NCBI GenBank assembly: GCA_963575745.1
Contig: CAUYUJ010015280.1
Span: forward strand, 140,001 to 204,000
Source: Prorocentrum cordatum
Lineage: Eukaryota; Sar; Dinophyceae; Prorocentrales; Prorocentraceae
Reading direction: 5' to 3'
DNA: 64,000 nt
Shown here: piece after piece, positions 1-10,676 of the stretch
Position numbering within the stretch: the first letter of the stretch is position 1
Layout: every line of letters starts with the position of its first letter
Program-made: the position numbers and the translations under genes
Notes under the pieces: generated by a model
The model's input: only the letters and a program-made list of their open reading frames with translations
What the model was told of the DNA's origin: nothing
The model's database searches: none

Positions 1-75
1 ATGCTGATGATGATGCTGATGCTGATGATGCTGATGATTATGATGATGATGCTGCTGCTGATGATGAGACGAAGC
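1..75. repeat. ATG/CTG trinucleotide microsatellite
   Basis: Imperfect run of ATG and CTG triplets at the window edge. No gene is supported. Confidence 0.9.
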
Positions 76-2109
76 TCGTACGAGGAATACATCGGGTGAG
101 GATAAATCGAGGATCTCGGGGATCCGTCGGCTCTGGAGGATGTGTCGAGCGTCGCGGCCTCCTCAGAGCGATCAGGGGCGCTCGGAAGGCGTTCTGGAAC
201 GCTCTGGCACGGACTTATACTCGTCCCAGCCCCGCCCGAGATCCTGATCCGAAGCGCAGGAGCAGAAGCTTTTTTGATCTGCGGGGCGAGAGCGAACCTC
301 TTCCGCTGAAAGCTGAGCGGGACGCGCACAGCTTTAATCAGCAGAGGAAGAGCGAAAGAAGGCGGGGCCTCACGGCGGCCGGGAGAGGGCGAAGCCCTGG
401 GATCAGGAAAAGCGCATTCCTTGGTGAGCTGAGGAGGAGGAGGAGGAGGAGGGAGGCAGGGGGGGGGAGGATGGAGGAGATGGAATAGGAGGAGGAGGCA
501 GGGAGGATGAGGAGGAGGAGGAGGACCGGAGGGCTGTACGATGATGGGGAGGGAATGAACATGGCAATGACGGGATAATGTGCAGCAAGCCTCCGGAAGC
601 AGGCCGGCGGCCGGGAGAGGGCGAAGCCCTGGGATCAAACTCAAACTTTCTGAGATCACCGCGCACTCCTTGGCTGACCGCCGTGGCGGCGCCCCCGGCG
701 CGCTCTCTTTGCGACACGCTTGGGCCCAAGAAACGCCCCGCGCCGCTCCAGGAGATGCTGGGGGAGCTCCAGAAGCGGCAAGGAGAGGGAGGCGGTGGAG
801 GAGGAGGTAGGAGGCGGAGGAGGAGGAAGAGGAGGAGGCCGAGGGAATTGGAATTGGAATTGGCCACTTCGCGATGCGAATGGAGGAGGCGGAGGGAGGA
901 GGAGGACGTGCGCGAGGGAAACTTGGAGATTGGAATTGGCCACTTTCGCGATGCGAATGGAGGAGGGCGGAGGAGTAGGAGGAGAGGAGAGTGGGGAGGA
1001 GGAGGAGGAGGAGGAAGTGGGTAGAGTGAAGGCGGGGGGGAGGAGGTAGGTGAGGGAGGAAGAGCCAGGAACGTTTTGCAATTGCTGGTACTTGTATGTT
1101 TCGCGGCCACTTTCTACAATAGAAACCGCTGTTTGCGACGGCGGACAAGAATACCGACACCGCTGCCGTCAGCAGCCCTTCTCACCTCCTTCCTCACTCC
1201 CTTCCTCCTCCCTCCTCTCCTTCCATTCCTGCCTCACACCAGTATTCCTACCTTCCGCTCCGCGTACAATCTCTCCTCTCCTCCTCCTCCTCCTCCTCCT
1301 CCTCCTCCCCGGCGCCGCCCCCCCCGCGCTCTCGGTCGGGACCGTGTGCAGGTCCGCCTCCGCTATCCTGTACTTGTCCTGCGGGCTGCCCCTCTGGACC
1401 TGCGGGGGCGGGCGCGCAACCTTCGGCCACCCGCCGCGGCCTGCCTGCGGCGCCGCGTCGCCCTCGGCGGTCCCTGAGCTCCGCGTGCTGCGATCGGTCT
1501 CTCCCAGGGCGTGTTCGCCAGGATGCTTGTCCAAGGCGTACCTTTTCTTGCACCTCGATTTCGGCACCGCCTGATCCCAGGGCTTTGCCCTCTCTTGCCC
1601 CTGACGTGGGGCCCCGCCTTCCTTTGCCCCCCCTCTGCTATTTAAAGCTGTGCGTGGCCCGCTTAGCTTCTATCGCCAGGATCAAAAAAAATTCGCCAGG
1701 ATGCGGGCCCAGACGACCTCATGACAGCCCGACAGGGACACTGGACTGCTCCGGGCGCCCGTGGAGGGACCCAGCACGGCCCAACAACGGCCCCAAGGCG
1801 GCCGCAAGGGGCCCCAGAGGGCCGAAAATGACAGGAGAGGGACTCAAGGCAGCCCAGAAAGGGCCCAAGGGAGCCCCAAGCTTCGGGCCCTGGGACCATC
1901 ACATATCGATCTGGCTCGGAATACGCCGAAGACATATGGGGCCCAGGACTCCGGTCGTGATTTCCGAAAGCAATTTGTTTAGCTCTCAATTTACCTAACA
2001 GCGAAGACTGATAGGTTTCTAATGGGCTAAAAAGAAAGCAGCAAATGACTCCACAGGGGGGTCTGGGCGGGTGCCGGACAGGGTGCCGCAGAAGTCGTTT
2101 TAAGCCAAC
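76..2109. other. GA/GGA-rich low-complexity DNA with small duplications, no supported gene
   Basis: Open frames here follow from purine-rich (GGA)n and pyrimidine-rich (TCC)n runs (420-540, 790-1050, 1190-1310). A block GGGAGAGGGCGAAGCCCTGG occurs at about 380 and 612 and inverted at about 1573. A segment with GGAATTGGCCACTT and GCGATGCGAATGGAGGAGG is duplicated at about 850 and 932. 1680-1990 is rich in GGCCC-type short motifs. No domain was recognised in any frame. Confidence 0.6.
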
Positions 2110-2345
2110 AGTCAAACACTTCGTGCTCTTCGACCTCCCAGAACTCCATACCCGGGCCACATTCTGAATGCCCGCAGCCAACTGTAGGCCACTTCGTGCT
2201 CTTCGACTTCCCAGAACTCCATTCCCGGGCCACATTTAGGATGCCCGGAGCCAACTATAGGCCACTTCGTGTTCTTCAAGTTCCCAGAACTCCATTCACT
2301 CCATTCCAGGCGCACATTTTGGAATGCCCGGGACGCCAACTCTAA
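2110..2345. repeat. Tandem ~72-bp repeat, block 1
   Basis: About three imperfect units, each containing CACTTCGTGCTCTTCGA, then CCAGAACTCCATTC, GGGCCACATT and GAATGCCCG. 2346-2456 is AT-rich unique DNA that interrupts the array before block 2. Confidence 0.8.
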
Positions 2346-2456
2346 TATACTAGCTATAGACTACATAAGAGGAACATCTATGTACAAAAGTACTGAACAA
2401 ATCTGGACGTAAAAATAGTAAAATGAAAATAAAGGAAAAATTCTAGAAAAAAAAGA

Positions 2457-2672
2457 TAAGGCCACTTCTTCGTCTCTTCGAAGTTCCCCAACAGAACTCC
2501 GTCCCTGGGCCACATTTTGAATGCCCGGACCAACTCTAGGCTACTTCCGTGCTCTTCGAGTTCCAAAGCGTCCATCTGCCCAGGGCACATTTTGAATGCC
2601 CGTAGCCAACGTGGTATGCAAATTCGTGCTCTCGACTTCCGCAGGAACTCCATTCCTGGGCCACATTTGAAT
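2457..2672. repeat. Tandem ~72-bp repeat, block 2
   Basis: Three more diverged units of the same family as block 1 (AACTCC, GGGCCACATTTTGAATGCC), ending at the start of the hexamer array. Confidence 0.75.
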
Positions 2673-3190
2673 GCTGAGGCAGGCTGATGCTGCGGCCGAG
2701 GCAGGCTGAGGCTGAGGCAGGCTGAGGCTGAGGCCGAGGCTGAAGGCAGACTGAGGCTGAGGCTGAAGCAGACTGAGGCCGAGGCTGAGGCAGGCTGAGG
2801 CTGAGGCTGAGGCAGGCTGATGCTGAGGCAGGCTGAGGCTGAGGCTGAGGCTGAGGCTGAGGCTGAGGCTGAGGCAGGCTGAGGCTGAGGCAGGCTGAGG
2901 CTGAGGCCGAGGCTGAAGGCAGACTGAGGCTGAGGCTGAAGCAGACTGAGGCTGAGGCTGAGGCAGGCTGAGGCTGAGGCTGAAGCAGGCTGATGCTGAG
3001 GCAGGCTGAGGCTGAGGCCGAGGCTGATGCAGGCTGAGGCTGAGGCAGGCTGAGGCTGAGGCCGAGGCTGAAGGCAGACTGAGGCTGAGGCTGAAGCAGG
3101 CTGAGGCTGAGGCTGAGGCAGGCTGAGGCTGAGGCAGGCTGAGGCTGAGGCTGAGGCTCATGCAGGCTGAGGCTGAGGCAGGCTGAGCCT
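2673..3190. repeat. (GAGGCT)n hexanucleotide array
   Basis: About 520 bases of GAGGCT units with GAGGCAGGCT and GAGGCCGAG variants. The long minus-strand Ser/Ala/Leu/Gln/Pro frames across it are a product of the repeat. 3191-3580 holds nothing recognisable. Confidence 0.9.
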
Positions 3191-3579
3191 TGATATCTGC
3201 TGAGGGATGAGGTGAGGCAGGCCCTGAGGGAGTTGAGGCTGTGACTGCGACTGCCGTTGCCGCTGCGTACTGTCATCAGCGAATGCGACCTACGACTGCG
3301 AGAACAGCAGAATTCTACAACTGGATGTTCATCTGAATCTTAAGGGGAATGCTTTCAGATATGCTTCTACACATCGCTGTTAGGTTGCTTTGCCGGGATA
3401 ATTTTCCTCCAACATCCTGTGGTGTTGGGATCTGGTTTTGGATACGACGCGCCCCGCGTCATCCCACTCATTCCCGCCTCCCCCCTCCTCCCTCATCCCA
3501 TTCCCGCCGCTGGCCTTCGCATGTCCTCGTGGACATCGTCATCAACCGCTTTCTGAGACCCGCATGCGTGCCTAGGCCC

Positions 3580-4045
3580 GCTTTTTCGGCACACCTCTCA
3601 CACTTCCGTGGCTTCCTAGGGCGCTGCACCGAAGGCCCCAAGGGCCGCGTTCGCATGGACTGTCCCCGCTCATTTTGTCACACCTCTCACGCGTTTCGAA
3701 GCCCCGTAGGGAGCTGCACCGAAGGCCACGATGGCCGCGTCTGCTGCATGGGGGTTCCCGGCATCGTTCGGCACAAGCCTCAAACGTTCCATGGCACCAC
3801 AGGGAACTCCAGCGAAAGCCCCAGTGGCCTCGTTCGCATGGAAGGTCCCCGCGAATTTCGTCACACCTCTCGCACGCTTCGAAGCCCCGTGGGGAGCTGA
3901 ACCGATCGACACAATGGCCGCGTTCGTATGTGAAGGGGCCTCTCGTTTCGGCACGCCCGTCGCACACTTTCGTGCCCCCATACGGAGCTCCACCAAAGGC
4001 CGGTGTGGCCACCGCATTTGCATGGGAGCTCCCCGCGCCCCAGTC
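3580..4045. repeat. Tandem ~90-bp repeat, five copies
   Basis: Units begin at about 3591, 3679, 3772, 3862 and 3953 with CACACCTCTC-like sequence, followed by TTCGAAGCCCC, GGGAGCTGCACCGAAGGCC and GGCCGCGTTCGCATG. Because 90 is divisible by 3, several frames stay open with a 30-residue period. That alone is not evidence of coding. 4046-4215 shows nothing. Confidence 0.8.
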
Positions 4046-4214
4046 CTTTTGCCACTCCCTTCCTTCGTCTCCACCTGCCTTGTGGTATTCACAGTTGCAG
4101 ATGGTTGGATCATTCCCCAGCTATGCGTTGTTTGCTTTGCCGCATCGCCCTATCTGCCTTGCGCGACCATCTGCACCTAACTAATTCCTTACAATGAAGG
4201 AGCCTTGAACACCC

Positions 4215-4400
4215 TGCGCTCTCTCTCTCTCTCTCTTCCTCTCTGCGTATATTTCTACATATGCGTATGTGCACATACTTGTAAGCATGCTCGCACAAAC
4301 GCAAACATACACATATACACACGTACCTCTTTGCGAAGGCATATATGCACATACGTATCTATATGTATAACTAGGAATATGTGTGTAGCCCTCCGCACGC
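4215..4400. repeat. (CT)n and ACATATGCGTATGTGC-type microsatellite
   Basis: CT run at 4219-4240, then alternating purine-pyrimidine DNA (ATATGCGTATGTGCACATAC) to 4380. 4401-4560 shows nothing recognisable. Confidence 0.75.
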
Positions 4401-4564
4401 AACATTAACCCCTTTCTGCTTTTACTAAGTGAACTTGCATTGTATGCCTACGATTTTCGAAACTCAAACTCGGACCCGTGTTCGCCCTTTGCAAATGCAA
4501 CCGCATCCACCAATCCATGCCATGGTCTGGGTCGCGGGGTCTCGGGGCTTGAGGGACCACTCCG

Positions 4565-5395
4565 TCTGCAACGCAGCACCCGCCACTCAACAACCTTCGC
4601 CTCCAACGCACCACCTACTCTTCAACAAACTCCTTGTCCAAACTGAACTTCAACACGACCTTCTACTTCACCCCCTCCGCCTACAACGCAACATTCAGTA
4701 CTCCATAGTCTCCGTTGCCAACACGAAACCCAATACTCAACAGGCTCTCTCCCCGAACTGACCTGGAAACAAAAACGTTTTGCTCACCCCCCCGCCGTCT
4801 ACAACACAACACCCAATACGCATGAGCTTCCGTCTCCGATACAAAACCCAATACCCAACAGGCTCCCTCCCCGAATTGATATTGATACTGGCATTCTACT
4901 CCCCCCCGCCTACAGCATCACACTCAGTACTAAACAGCCTTCGTCTCAAACGAAACACCCACTACTCAACAGGCTCCCTCCTCAAGCTGAAACAGAAAAC
5001 AATATTCTACTCAACGCCCTCCGTCTGCAACGCAACACCCAATACTCACACGCAATGCCCAACACACTTCCTCCTCACACCGACATTGCAAATACCCTTC
5101 TACTTAGCCCCCTCCGCATACAACGCAACACCCAGTACTAACCAAACTCCGTCTCAAGTTCACCATCCAATACTCAACAGGCTCCTTCCTCAAGCTGAGT
5201 TTGAACAGAACCTTTTACTCAACCCCCTCCGTTTACAACGCAACACCCAATACTCAACAACCTCTGTCTCAAGCACGGCTTTCAAGACTCAACAAACGCC
5301 CTGCCCAAACTGAACTTTAAGCCGGCCTTTTATTCAATTCCCTCCGTGTGCAACACATCACCCAGTACTCAACATTCTTCCTCTCCAACGCACGA
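4565..5395. repeat. Tandem ~110-120-bp repeat (CAACGCAACACCCAATACTC family)
   Basis: At least eight degenerate units, each with CTCCGTCTACAACGCAACAC, CCAATACTCAACA and GGCTCCCTCCCCGAACTGA. The same family reappears as a fragment at 48365-48523 beside a satellite unit, so it is dispersed. Its pyrimidine-rich frames stay open but carry no domain. Confidence 0.75.
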
Positions 5396-5499
5396 ACCAA
5401 AACAATGCGAAACCTCCGTTTCACGGCTGGCGCGCGCACCTGAATCGCCCTTTCCGTCTTGCCATCTTCCAGGAGGAAGGGGTTTCGTGCGAAGACTTA

Positions 5500-5613
5500 C
5501 ATGTATGCACATATATACACACCGATCCATTTACATATATACACATGTGTCATAAACACACATATACACGTACGCGCATATCTACATATATCCACGCATG
5601 TACACACATACAT
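5500..5613. repeat. CACATATACA-type microsatellite
   Basis: Alternating CA/TA-rich DNA with repeated ACATATATACACA and ACACATACA. 5396-5499 shows nothing recognisable. Confidence 0.7.
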
Positions 5614-5812
5614 ATGATCCCGCAAACTCCCGTGCCAGGACGTGCACTCGCGAAACCTACCATATCCACTATTTTTGGCAGCGCAGTGCGCATTCTTATT
5701 GAGCTTTCCGTCAAGCCTACTACGAGCAGAAACCGTTCAAGGCACGGTCCTGTGGCGACGAGAGGCGGGACCGAAAGTGGCGCAAACAAGCATGCACAAA
5801 ACTCCTGGCAGG
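5614..5812. repeat. ~195-bp direct repeat, copy 1
   Basis: Starts ATGATCCCGCAAACTCCCGT and runs through CAGGACGTGCACT, GGCAGCGCAGTGC, CTACGAGCAGAA and GGCGACGAGAGGCGGGA. The second copy is at 5972-6170, 358 bases downstream, with scattered substitutions. Confidence 0.85.
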
Positions 5813-5907
5813 AAAGGTCTGTCCCAGCTTTAGCGAGGGTTCAACAGGAACTGGTTGCGAAGCAACGACGCAATCCTGAGACGAAGGGTTGAGGGTGGCG
5901 TCGGCGG

Positions 5908-5973
5908 GAGACTTGGGCCGTAACATCATGTGCGGCACCCCTTCAGCTCTATCATAGCTCTGAACTTTACAAT
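5908..5973. repeat. 66-bp direct repeat flanking the DIRS-like element (its 3' side)
   Basis: Contains GTAACATCATGTGCGGCACC and AGCTCTATCATAGCTC. It matches 12309-12375 in the same orientation at roughly 90% over 58 aligned bases. Read on the minus strand both copies encode SYDRAEGVPH-M/I-MLR. The pair brackets the retroelement, which suggests terminal or split direct repeats; that is inference. Confidence 0.65.
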
Positions 5974-6170
5974 GATCCCGCAAACTCCCGTGCCAGGACG
6001 TGCACTGACGAAGCCCATCATATTCTCTATGTTTTGGCAGCGCAGTGCATATGGTTAGTGAGCTCTCCGCCAGGCACACTACGAGCAGAACCGCTTCAAA
6101 ACGCAGTCCTGCGGCGACGAGAGGCGGGATCGCAAGTGGCGTAAACGAGCTTGCACAGAGCTCCCATACC
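5972..6170. repeat. ~195-bp direct repeat, copy 2
   Basis: Second copy of the 5614 repeat. It begins at the last bases of the 66-bp flanking repeat, so the two repeats abut. Confidence 0.85.
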
Positions 6171-6399
6171 CACAACCACTTGTGCACTACGGCGTGATGC
6201 TGCGAAACAGCAAGAATGGGAAGCAAGCGTGGTGCGCGGAAAAAACGAGCCGGCACTAAAATCAAAAGAGCAGGGCGTCTGTAAGAGCCATTGGCATCAA
6301 TGGGCCTCCAAGATGCGACCCCCAAATTTGCGTTCAAGATAGCTGATTTGCTTCGTGAGCCAAATCCGAAACGTTAGCGGGCTCTTTCGCACGGCTGGA

Positions 6400-6985
6400 A
6401 TATGAACGGTGGTAGTCCACAGCCTGTTGCCCATGGACAGCCCAGCCTGGTCTCGCCCTGACTGAGCGGCCCAGGACCTGCACCATGATTCTTACGAGCA
6501 CGTGCCCAAGTCTGGCATGGAATGAGGGGACCGGATGGGGAGTCGAGCGGAAACGGGGTGGATCGGATTGAGGATGGATCGAGGGAGTGTGGGGGGACCT
6601 GGGGGGTGAGTGAGACCTGGGCGTTGAGAACCTCGCTAGCTTACGGGGCGGGGAGGGCTCCTGGTGGCGGACGGAAGTGGACGATAGCATAGGGAAGCGT
6701 ATCGCGACGGACGGATAGCAGGACGAGGCTGTGAACGGGCGGTGACGAGGGGGGAGCACGTGCCCAAGTCTGGCATGGAAAGGCAGCTAATATCGCAATA
6801 TGCTTGCCACTATCGAAATATTTCACGAACCTCCGTCGGTTCCGCGACTGCAGGATGTCTGCGCCTGGGCCATCTATCAGGCCCCAAACTTCCGCGTCGA
6901 CACCTTCCTGGGGGTCGGAACGCGAGAAGCCCGCTTCCCCGCTGAACAACTCGATGACTTTCTCGCCTTCGAAGAGGGCGCGGCG
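6400..6985 (-). pseudogene. Cytosine-C5-methyltransferase-like domain of the DIRS-like element
   Basis: The minus strand encodes VIELFSGEAGFS, resembling AdoMet motif I (F-x-G-x-G type), followed about 45 residues later by LAAFPCQTWARA, resembling the catalytic Pro-Cys motif IV of C5 methyltransferases. It lies just downstream of the tyrosine recombinase, with the frame shifted. A 258-bp insertion bounded by 27-bp direct repeats breaks it exactly at PCQTWARA; beyond the insertion the frame resumes as RKNHGAGPGP. Retrotransposon-borne cytosine methyltransferases are published for dinoflagellates, though I cannot say this copy belongs to those families. Activity is unlikely. Confidence 0.5.
6496..6780. 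repeat. 258-bp insertion bounded by 27-bp perfect direct repeats
   Basis: GAGCACGTGCCCAAGTCTGG plus CATGGAA occurs at 6496-6522 and again at 6754-6780. The intervening DNA is GA-rich and unrelated to the flanking coding sequence. It lies inside the methyltransferase-like domain, so removing one repeat plus the insert joins the two coding halves. Duplicated ends suggest an insertion or slippage duplication. The ends do not give a GT/GC-AG intron. Confidence 0.8.
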
Positions 6986-7059
6986 CGGGTCGACGGCGGC
7001 ATATGTGACAGGAGATTTGCTTCTAAGTTGCGATGGCAACAAGCGGCTCGGCTCCGGGT

Positions 7060-8019
7060 CTCCTCTGAGACGAGCCTCTCCTGCAACTGTAACATCTCGT
7101 GCGCCTCGCACCGCCTCGCCGACCTGTCGCCCATCCAGCGGCCCCTGCCCTTGACCTCTGCCTTCGACCGAAGGCGATTCAAGATGTCGTGGGAGGGGCC
7201 GCCGTGCCTGGGCTGGTAGAGATCGGGCCTTATGGATGATGGCCCGCATCCCTTGCCCGCGCCCTTGAAACTCCCTCGCGTGCTCCAGTAGTCGAAGTCG
7301 AACAGTGCTGGCCCCGCAGCCGGGGCCCGGCGCGCGCCCAACATATGCCCTCGGAGCGGAAGAGCAGACGAGTCCAGCAACAGCGTCTCGTCGTAGTTGG
7401 CTGACCACGTTCCGCTCGGCGCAGGTGGATGGCGCGGAACGGGCTGCCTAGGGTCGGGGCCAGCGCGCCGGAGACCTGCAGCGACAGGGGCCCTATCGGA
7501 CTGAAGTAGGCGGAGAACACCATTAGGACAACAAGGGCCATGCCGCAGAGGTCCATGTCCAGCTGCTCTGTGGCGATCAGCGCCGCGAAGGCCAGGGGGG
7601 GGCGGAGGTCGCGTTCGGCCAGGGCCCAGCCTGTCGAAGCCCTGCAGCGCCTTCGTGGCACGGGCCAGCTTGTCGGGGCCCTTCTCCGAGAAGGACGGCC
7701 TGAGCTTGGCCCGCGCTGCGCGCGTGCCCGCGGTCTCCCCGACGTCTACTCCATCGGGCCACAACTGGTTCAGGTAGTCCACCATCGCGCAACCAACGAG
7801 CTCAGCCGAGGTGAGCGGCAGGCCCAAGGAGCTTGCCCAGCTCTCGAAGTCGGCGACCCTCGCGAAGTGCATCGCGCGCGTCCTCTCGGAGACCGCGTTC
7901 GCCTCCAGGAAGGTCTCTGCATGCGCAGGGGAGCTGCCTGAGGCTGCGGTGCGGATCGAGCCGGCGAGCTCGCGTCTCAGCCATGCCCTGGACTCCTTGT
8001 TTGGGGCACGCCGTGCCAA
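7060..8019 (-). pseudogene. Tyrosine recombinase (phage-integrase family) of the DIRS-like element
   Basis: The first part (8019 to about 7640) encodes a SAM-like N-terminal domain with SERTRAMHFARVADFESWA. After a frameshift near 7620 the middle reads FAALIATEQLDMDLCGMALVVL. After a second shift the catalytic C-terminal part reads YQPRHGGPSHDILNR and KGRGRWMGDRSARRCEAH. The RHGG-x-S and RGRW segments match the catalytic region of this enzyme class. The usual nucleophile in RRYEKH-like motifs is replaced by Cys (codon TGC at about 7107), so this copy should not cleave DNA. It lies between RNase H and the methyltransferase-like domain. Confidence 0.6.
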
Positions 8020-8259
8020 GCGCTCCTTCTCTCTGGCTCCCAGCGCGCGCGCCGCCCTGGTCGAAACTGCCCTCGGGGCGCGTGGGGGCGCTGTCTGAAG
8101 GCCTCGCCGCTAGGGTAGACATGCGCGTCCGCGCGCCCGGCTCTGGAAGTCCAGGAGGCGGTCTGAATGGCGGGAAGGAAGCCTGTGGATTGAGGCCGCG
8201 GGCAAACGTTCCACGCCTTGGGGCTCGAGGCCCCTCCCCGTGCTTGAGCCTCAGGTGCT

Positions 8260-8889
8260 CCCAGAGACGCGAGCCCGCGTCGACCGGGTTTCTTCCCGTG
8301 GGGGCCCAGCGATGATGAATGCGCGACGAGATGGCCAGTTCCAGGGCACATATCCATCCACGACAAACCAAGCGGGTGAAGTTCTCCACGCGGCCCTTCT
8401 CCTGACCCAGGATGTTCCCCTAGTTGCCGCCAAGCTGGATGGGATGCAATCGAGAGCCTCCAGACGTCCTCAGGGCGTGCTTGGTGCCGGACAACGTAGC
8501 CCTTGACTCCAAGTCCCCAATTCTCTCCTGGAAAGCAAACGGAGCGGCATAGCTAGTCTTCCACTTGGAGTCCACCAGGGGCCCTCGGGGATCTCTCTGA
8601 GAATGAATCAGGGCTCGAAGGGCGAGGGCTCGAAGCGGCCCACTATGGGCTTCGCCGCCTCGAGGCCACCTCGAGAATCCAAGGGGCCCAATGCTGCGCG
8701 TCGTGGGGCGACTGACGGAACGGCACAACGATGGCGAAACCTCCCTCTCGCTGTGCCAGCCTCGATCACATCCGCCACATTCCACTGCGACTTCCCAACG
8801 GCATATCCTGTCAGCGAGGCATCCGCGACTTTTACTTGCAGTGCCCGCGGCATTCTCAAGTCCGCCCAGGCGAGCGGCAGCAAGGCGCT
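8260..8889 (-). pseudogene. RNase H domain of the DIRS-like element
   Basis: Minus strand, in three frames. First VKVADASLTGYAVGKSQWNV, a D-A-S metal-binding Asp motif. Then LESRATLSGTKHALR, resembling the E-A-x-A helix of retroelement RNase H. Then RIHHRWAPTGRNPVDAGSRL, resembling the R-W-x-P-x-x-x-N-x-A-D-x-x-S-R end typical of this domain. Order and spacing are right, but frameshifts near 8700 and 8400 break the protein. Confidence 0.6.
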
Positions 8890-9480
8890 AATCCATCTGC
8901 AATCCTGCGCTGCTGACTTCTAGAGCCGCCTCTTGCGGCCCCAGCTCTCGCGCGTGAACTGGCGCGCGACAGTAGGCAACGAAAACAGCGAGCGGGTGAG
9001 TGGGAAGATCGGCGCGACGCAGCCGAGGGCCATGCTGATCTGCCAGCCTGTGACGCGTGGCCTTTTCGAGAGATGCGCGAACGCTGCAGCTGTTTTTTTC
9101 CCGCCGGCGGGGAATGTGAGACACGCCCCCCCCCCCCCCCCTCTTCCCGTCGACGAGGTAGTCCAGGGGCTCGAAAAACAACTAACAACCTCCACCTCCT
9201 CAGGCACCTGGAAGCCCGCGCGCCTGAGCTGTCCCGCAGCGAGGTCCTTGCAGTCACCCGCAGAGTTCTTGTCGATGCCCATGAGAATAATATTATCACA
9301 GTGTGAGAGAACCACGGGGACCTTGTTGTCTAGGTTCGGGGCGGGCGCGCCCCCCCCCCCCCCCCCCCCGAGGACTCTATCCGAAGCCGGGCCCGCCCCA
9401 AGAAGGACCTGATGAATATGGGCGCGCTGAGCGAGCCAGAACGCCCGAGACCAACCCTGTGGACAAACACGCACGCCAGG
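8890..9480 (-). pseudogene. Reverse transcriptase (palm/thumb) of the DIRS-like element
   Basis: Minus strand: WSRAFWLAQRAHIHQ, then NKVPVVLSHCDNIILMGID, which fits the hydrophobic-x-D-D/N catalytic motif C of RT (here C-D-N), then RRAGFQVPEEVEV. Downstream is VTGWQISMALGC, before the RNase H domain. Long G/C homopolymers at 9125-9140 and 9350-9370 coincide with frame breaks. The fingers domain upstream was not recognised. Confidence 0.55.
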
Positions 9481-9562
9481 ATATATCCTGCCAGGTAGAA
9501 CATCATCATCACTGCGACCCCGTGGCAGACGACCCCATGACCGAACTTATTTCGCACTGCCT

Positions 9563-9665
9563 GGCGGGGGGGCCGAAGTGCATGCGCAGCCAGTCTGGCA
9601 AGACGAGCCAGCTTGCGGGGGGGCCGAATTGCATGCGCAGCCAGTCTGGCAAGACGAGCCAGCTT
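9563..9665. repeat. Tandem duplication of ~51 bp
   Basis: GGGGGGGCCGAAGTGCATGC and the following CAGCCAGTCTGGCAAGACGA are repeated once, differing at about one base. It is followed by a short TATATATA stretch (9680-9705). It interrupts the RT region of the DIRS-like element. Confidence 0.85.
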
Positions 9666-9719
9666 TTTTGGGGGTGTACATATGTATGTGTATATATATT
9701 TATATAACGTTGCCGACGT

Positions 9720-10670
9720 CAGAGAGCGCGCCGTGCAGGACCTGCCCCGCGGGGGCCTGCCATCGAGAGAGCGGCTCCCGTTGCTAACCTCATCCGAAGA
9801 GGCGCCCTGGAACGTCGTTTCGGAACTCTGCTGCCCATGGCCATGCGAAGGGCGACCGCTTCCTTATCGACGAAGAAACGGAGTGATGTGACCCGCCTCG
9901 ACCTCAAACGAAAACGCAACGATGTCCGCCAAAAACAAAGCAACCTTCGTAAGCAATCTGGTCTGCTCGTAAAACCTCATCGAAGTATGGGGGTGGCACG
10001 AGCGGTAGTCTCAATTGCCCCCCCCGCCCCTGTCGGGTCTGCAGCATGCGATCGGCCCCCTCGATTAAATCCGCCGCCCCTCGAGGTCCAAAACGTTCCC
10101 GAGCCCGGGGGCCTTCGCGCCCGACTCAGGCAGCGACGCAGGGGCAGAGAGAAAGGGCCTGACGCGACTCGAACACCTCCGAAGCGTAGGAGAGGTCGGC
10201 GCGCATGACCTCACAAAAGGCGTCATGCGGAATGTGCAGGTTCACCGCTGCCGGGCACAGAAGCGAGCTTGCTCCGTGCCTGATGGCGGGCTACCTCCGG
10301 GGCGGTGGGGCGAGGTGTCCGCGGGGCAGACGCCGTGCAACTCACTGGGCACTTCGCGCACCGCCGAGGCTGCATGCGCCTTCCTCTCTCGCCGTCGCAG
10401 GGCCCGAAAGGGCGGCAAAACTGGCTCGGGGACGCGCGGCCCAGCATCGACGGGAGGCGACAGAAACAAATCGCGAGGCCTGCCCCCAGCAACCGCCTGG
10501 CCGACGCGATGAGTATGATGAGGTCCGAGGACCTCTGCAGGGCGAAGCAGGTGCTGTGGTAGATGAGCACGATGGTCTACGCCTGGGCCTGAGAGACCTC
10601 CCGAGGGTCGGCCGCGCACCCCAGGAGGGGGGGCGGGGCTCATCCGTGCTCGCCCGCGGGCGCCAAGTCG
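9720..10670 (-). other. Linker between gag-like and RT regions, no recognised domain
   Basis: By position this should hold the N-terminal part of RT. Many short frames overlap on both strands, with high GC and long C/G runs. No motif could be assigned. Confidence 0.4.
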
Positions 10671-10676
10671 CCTCGG

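Noticed and set aside
3349-3900. 183-codon frame with repeating GPKGRVRM-like units
   Set aside because: It tracks the 90-bp tandem repeat (period divisible by 3). No start context or domain.
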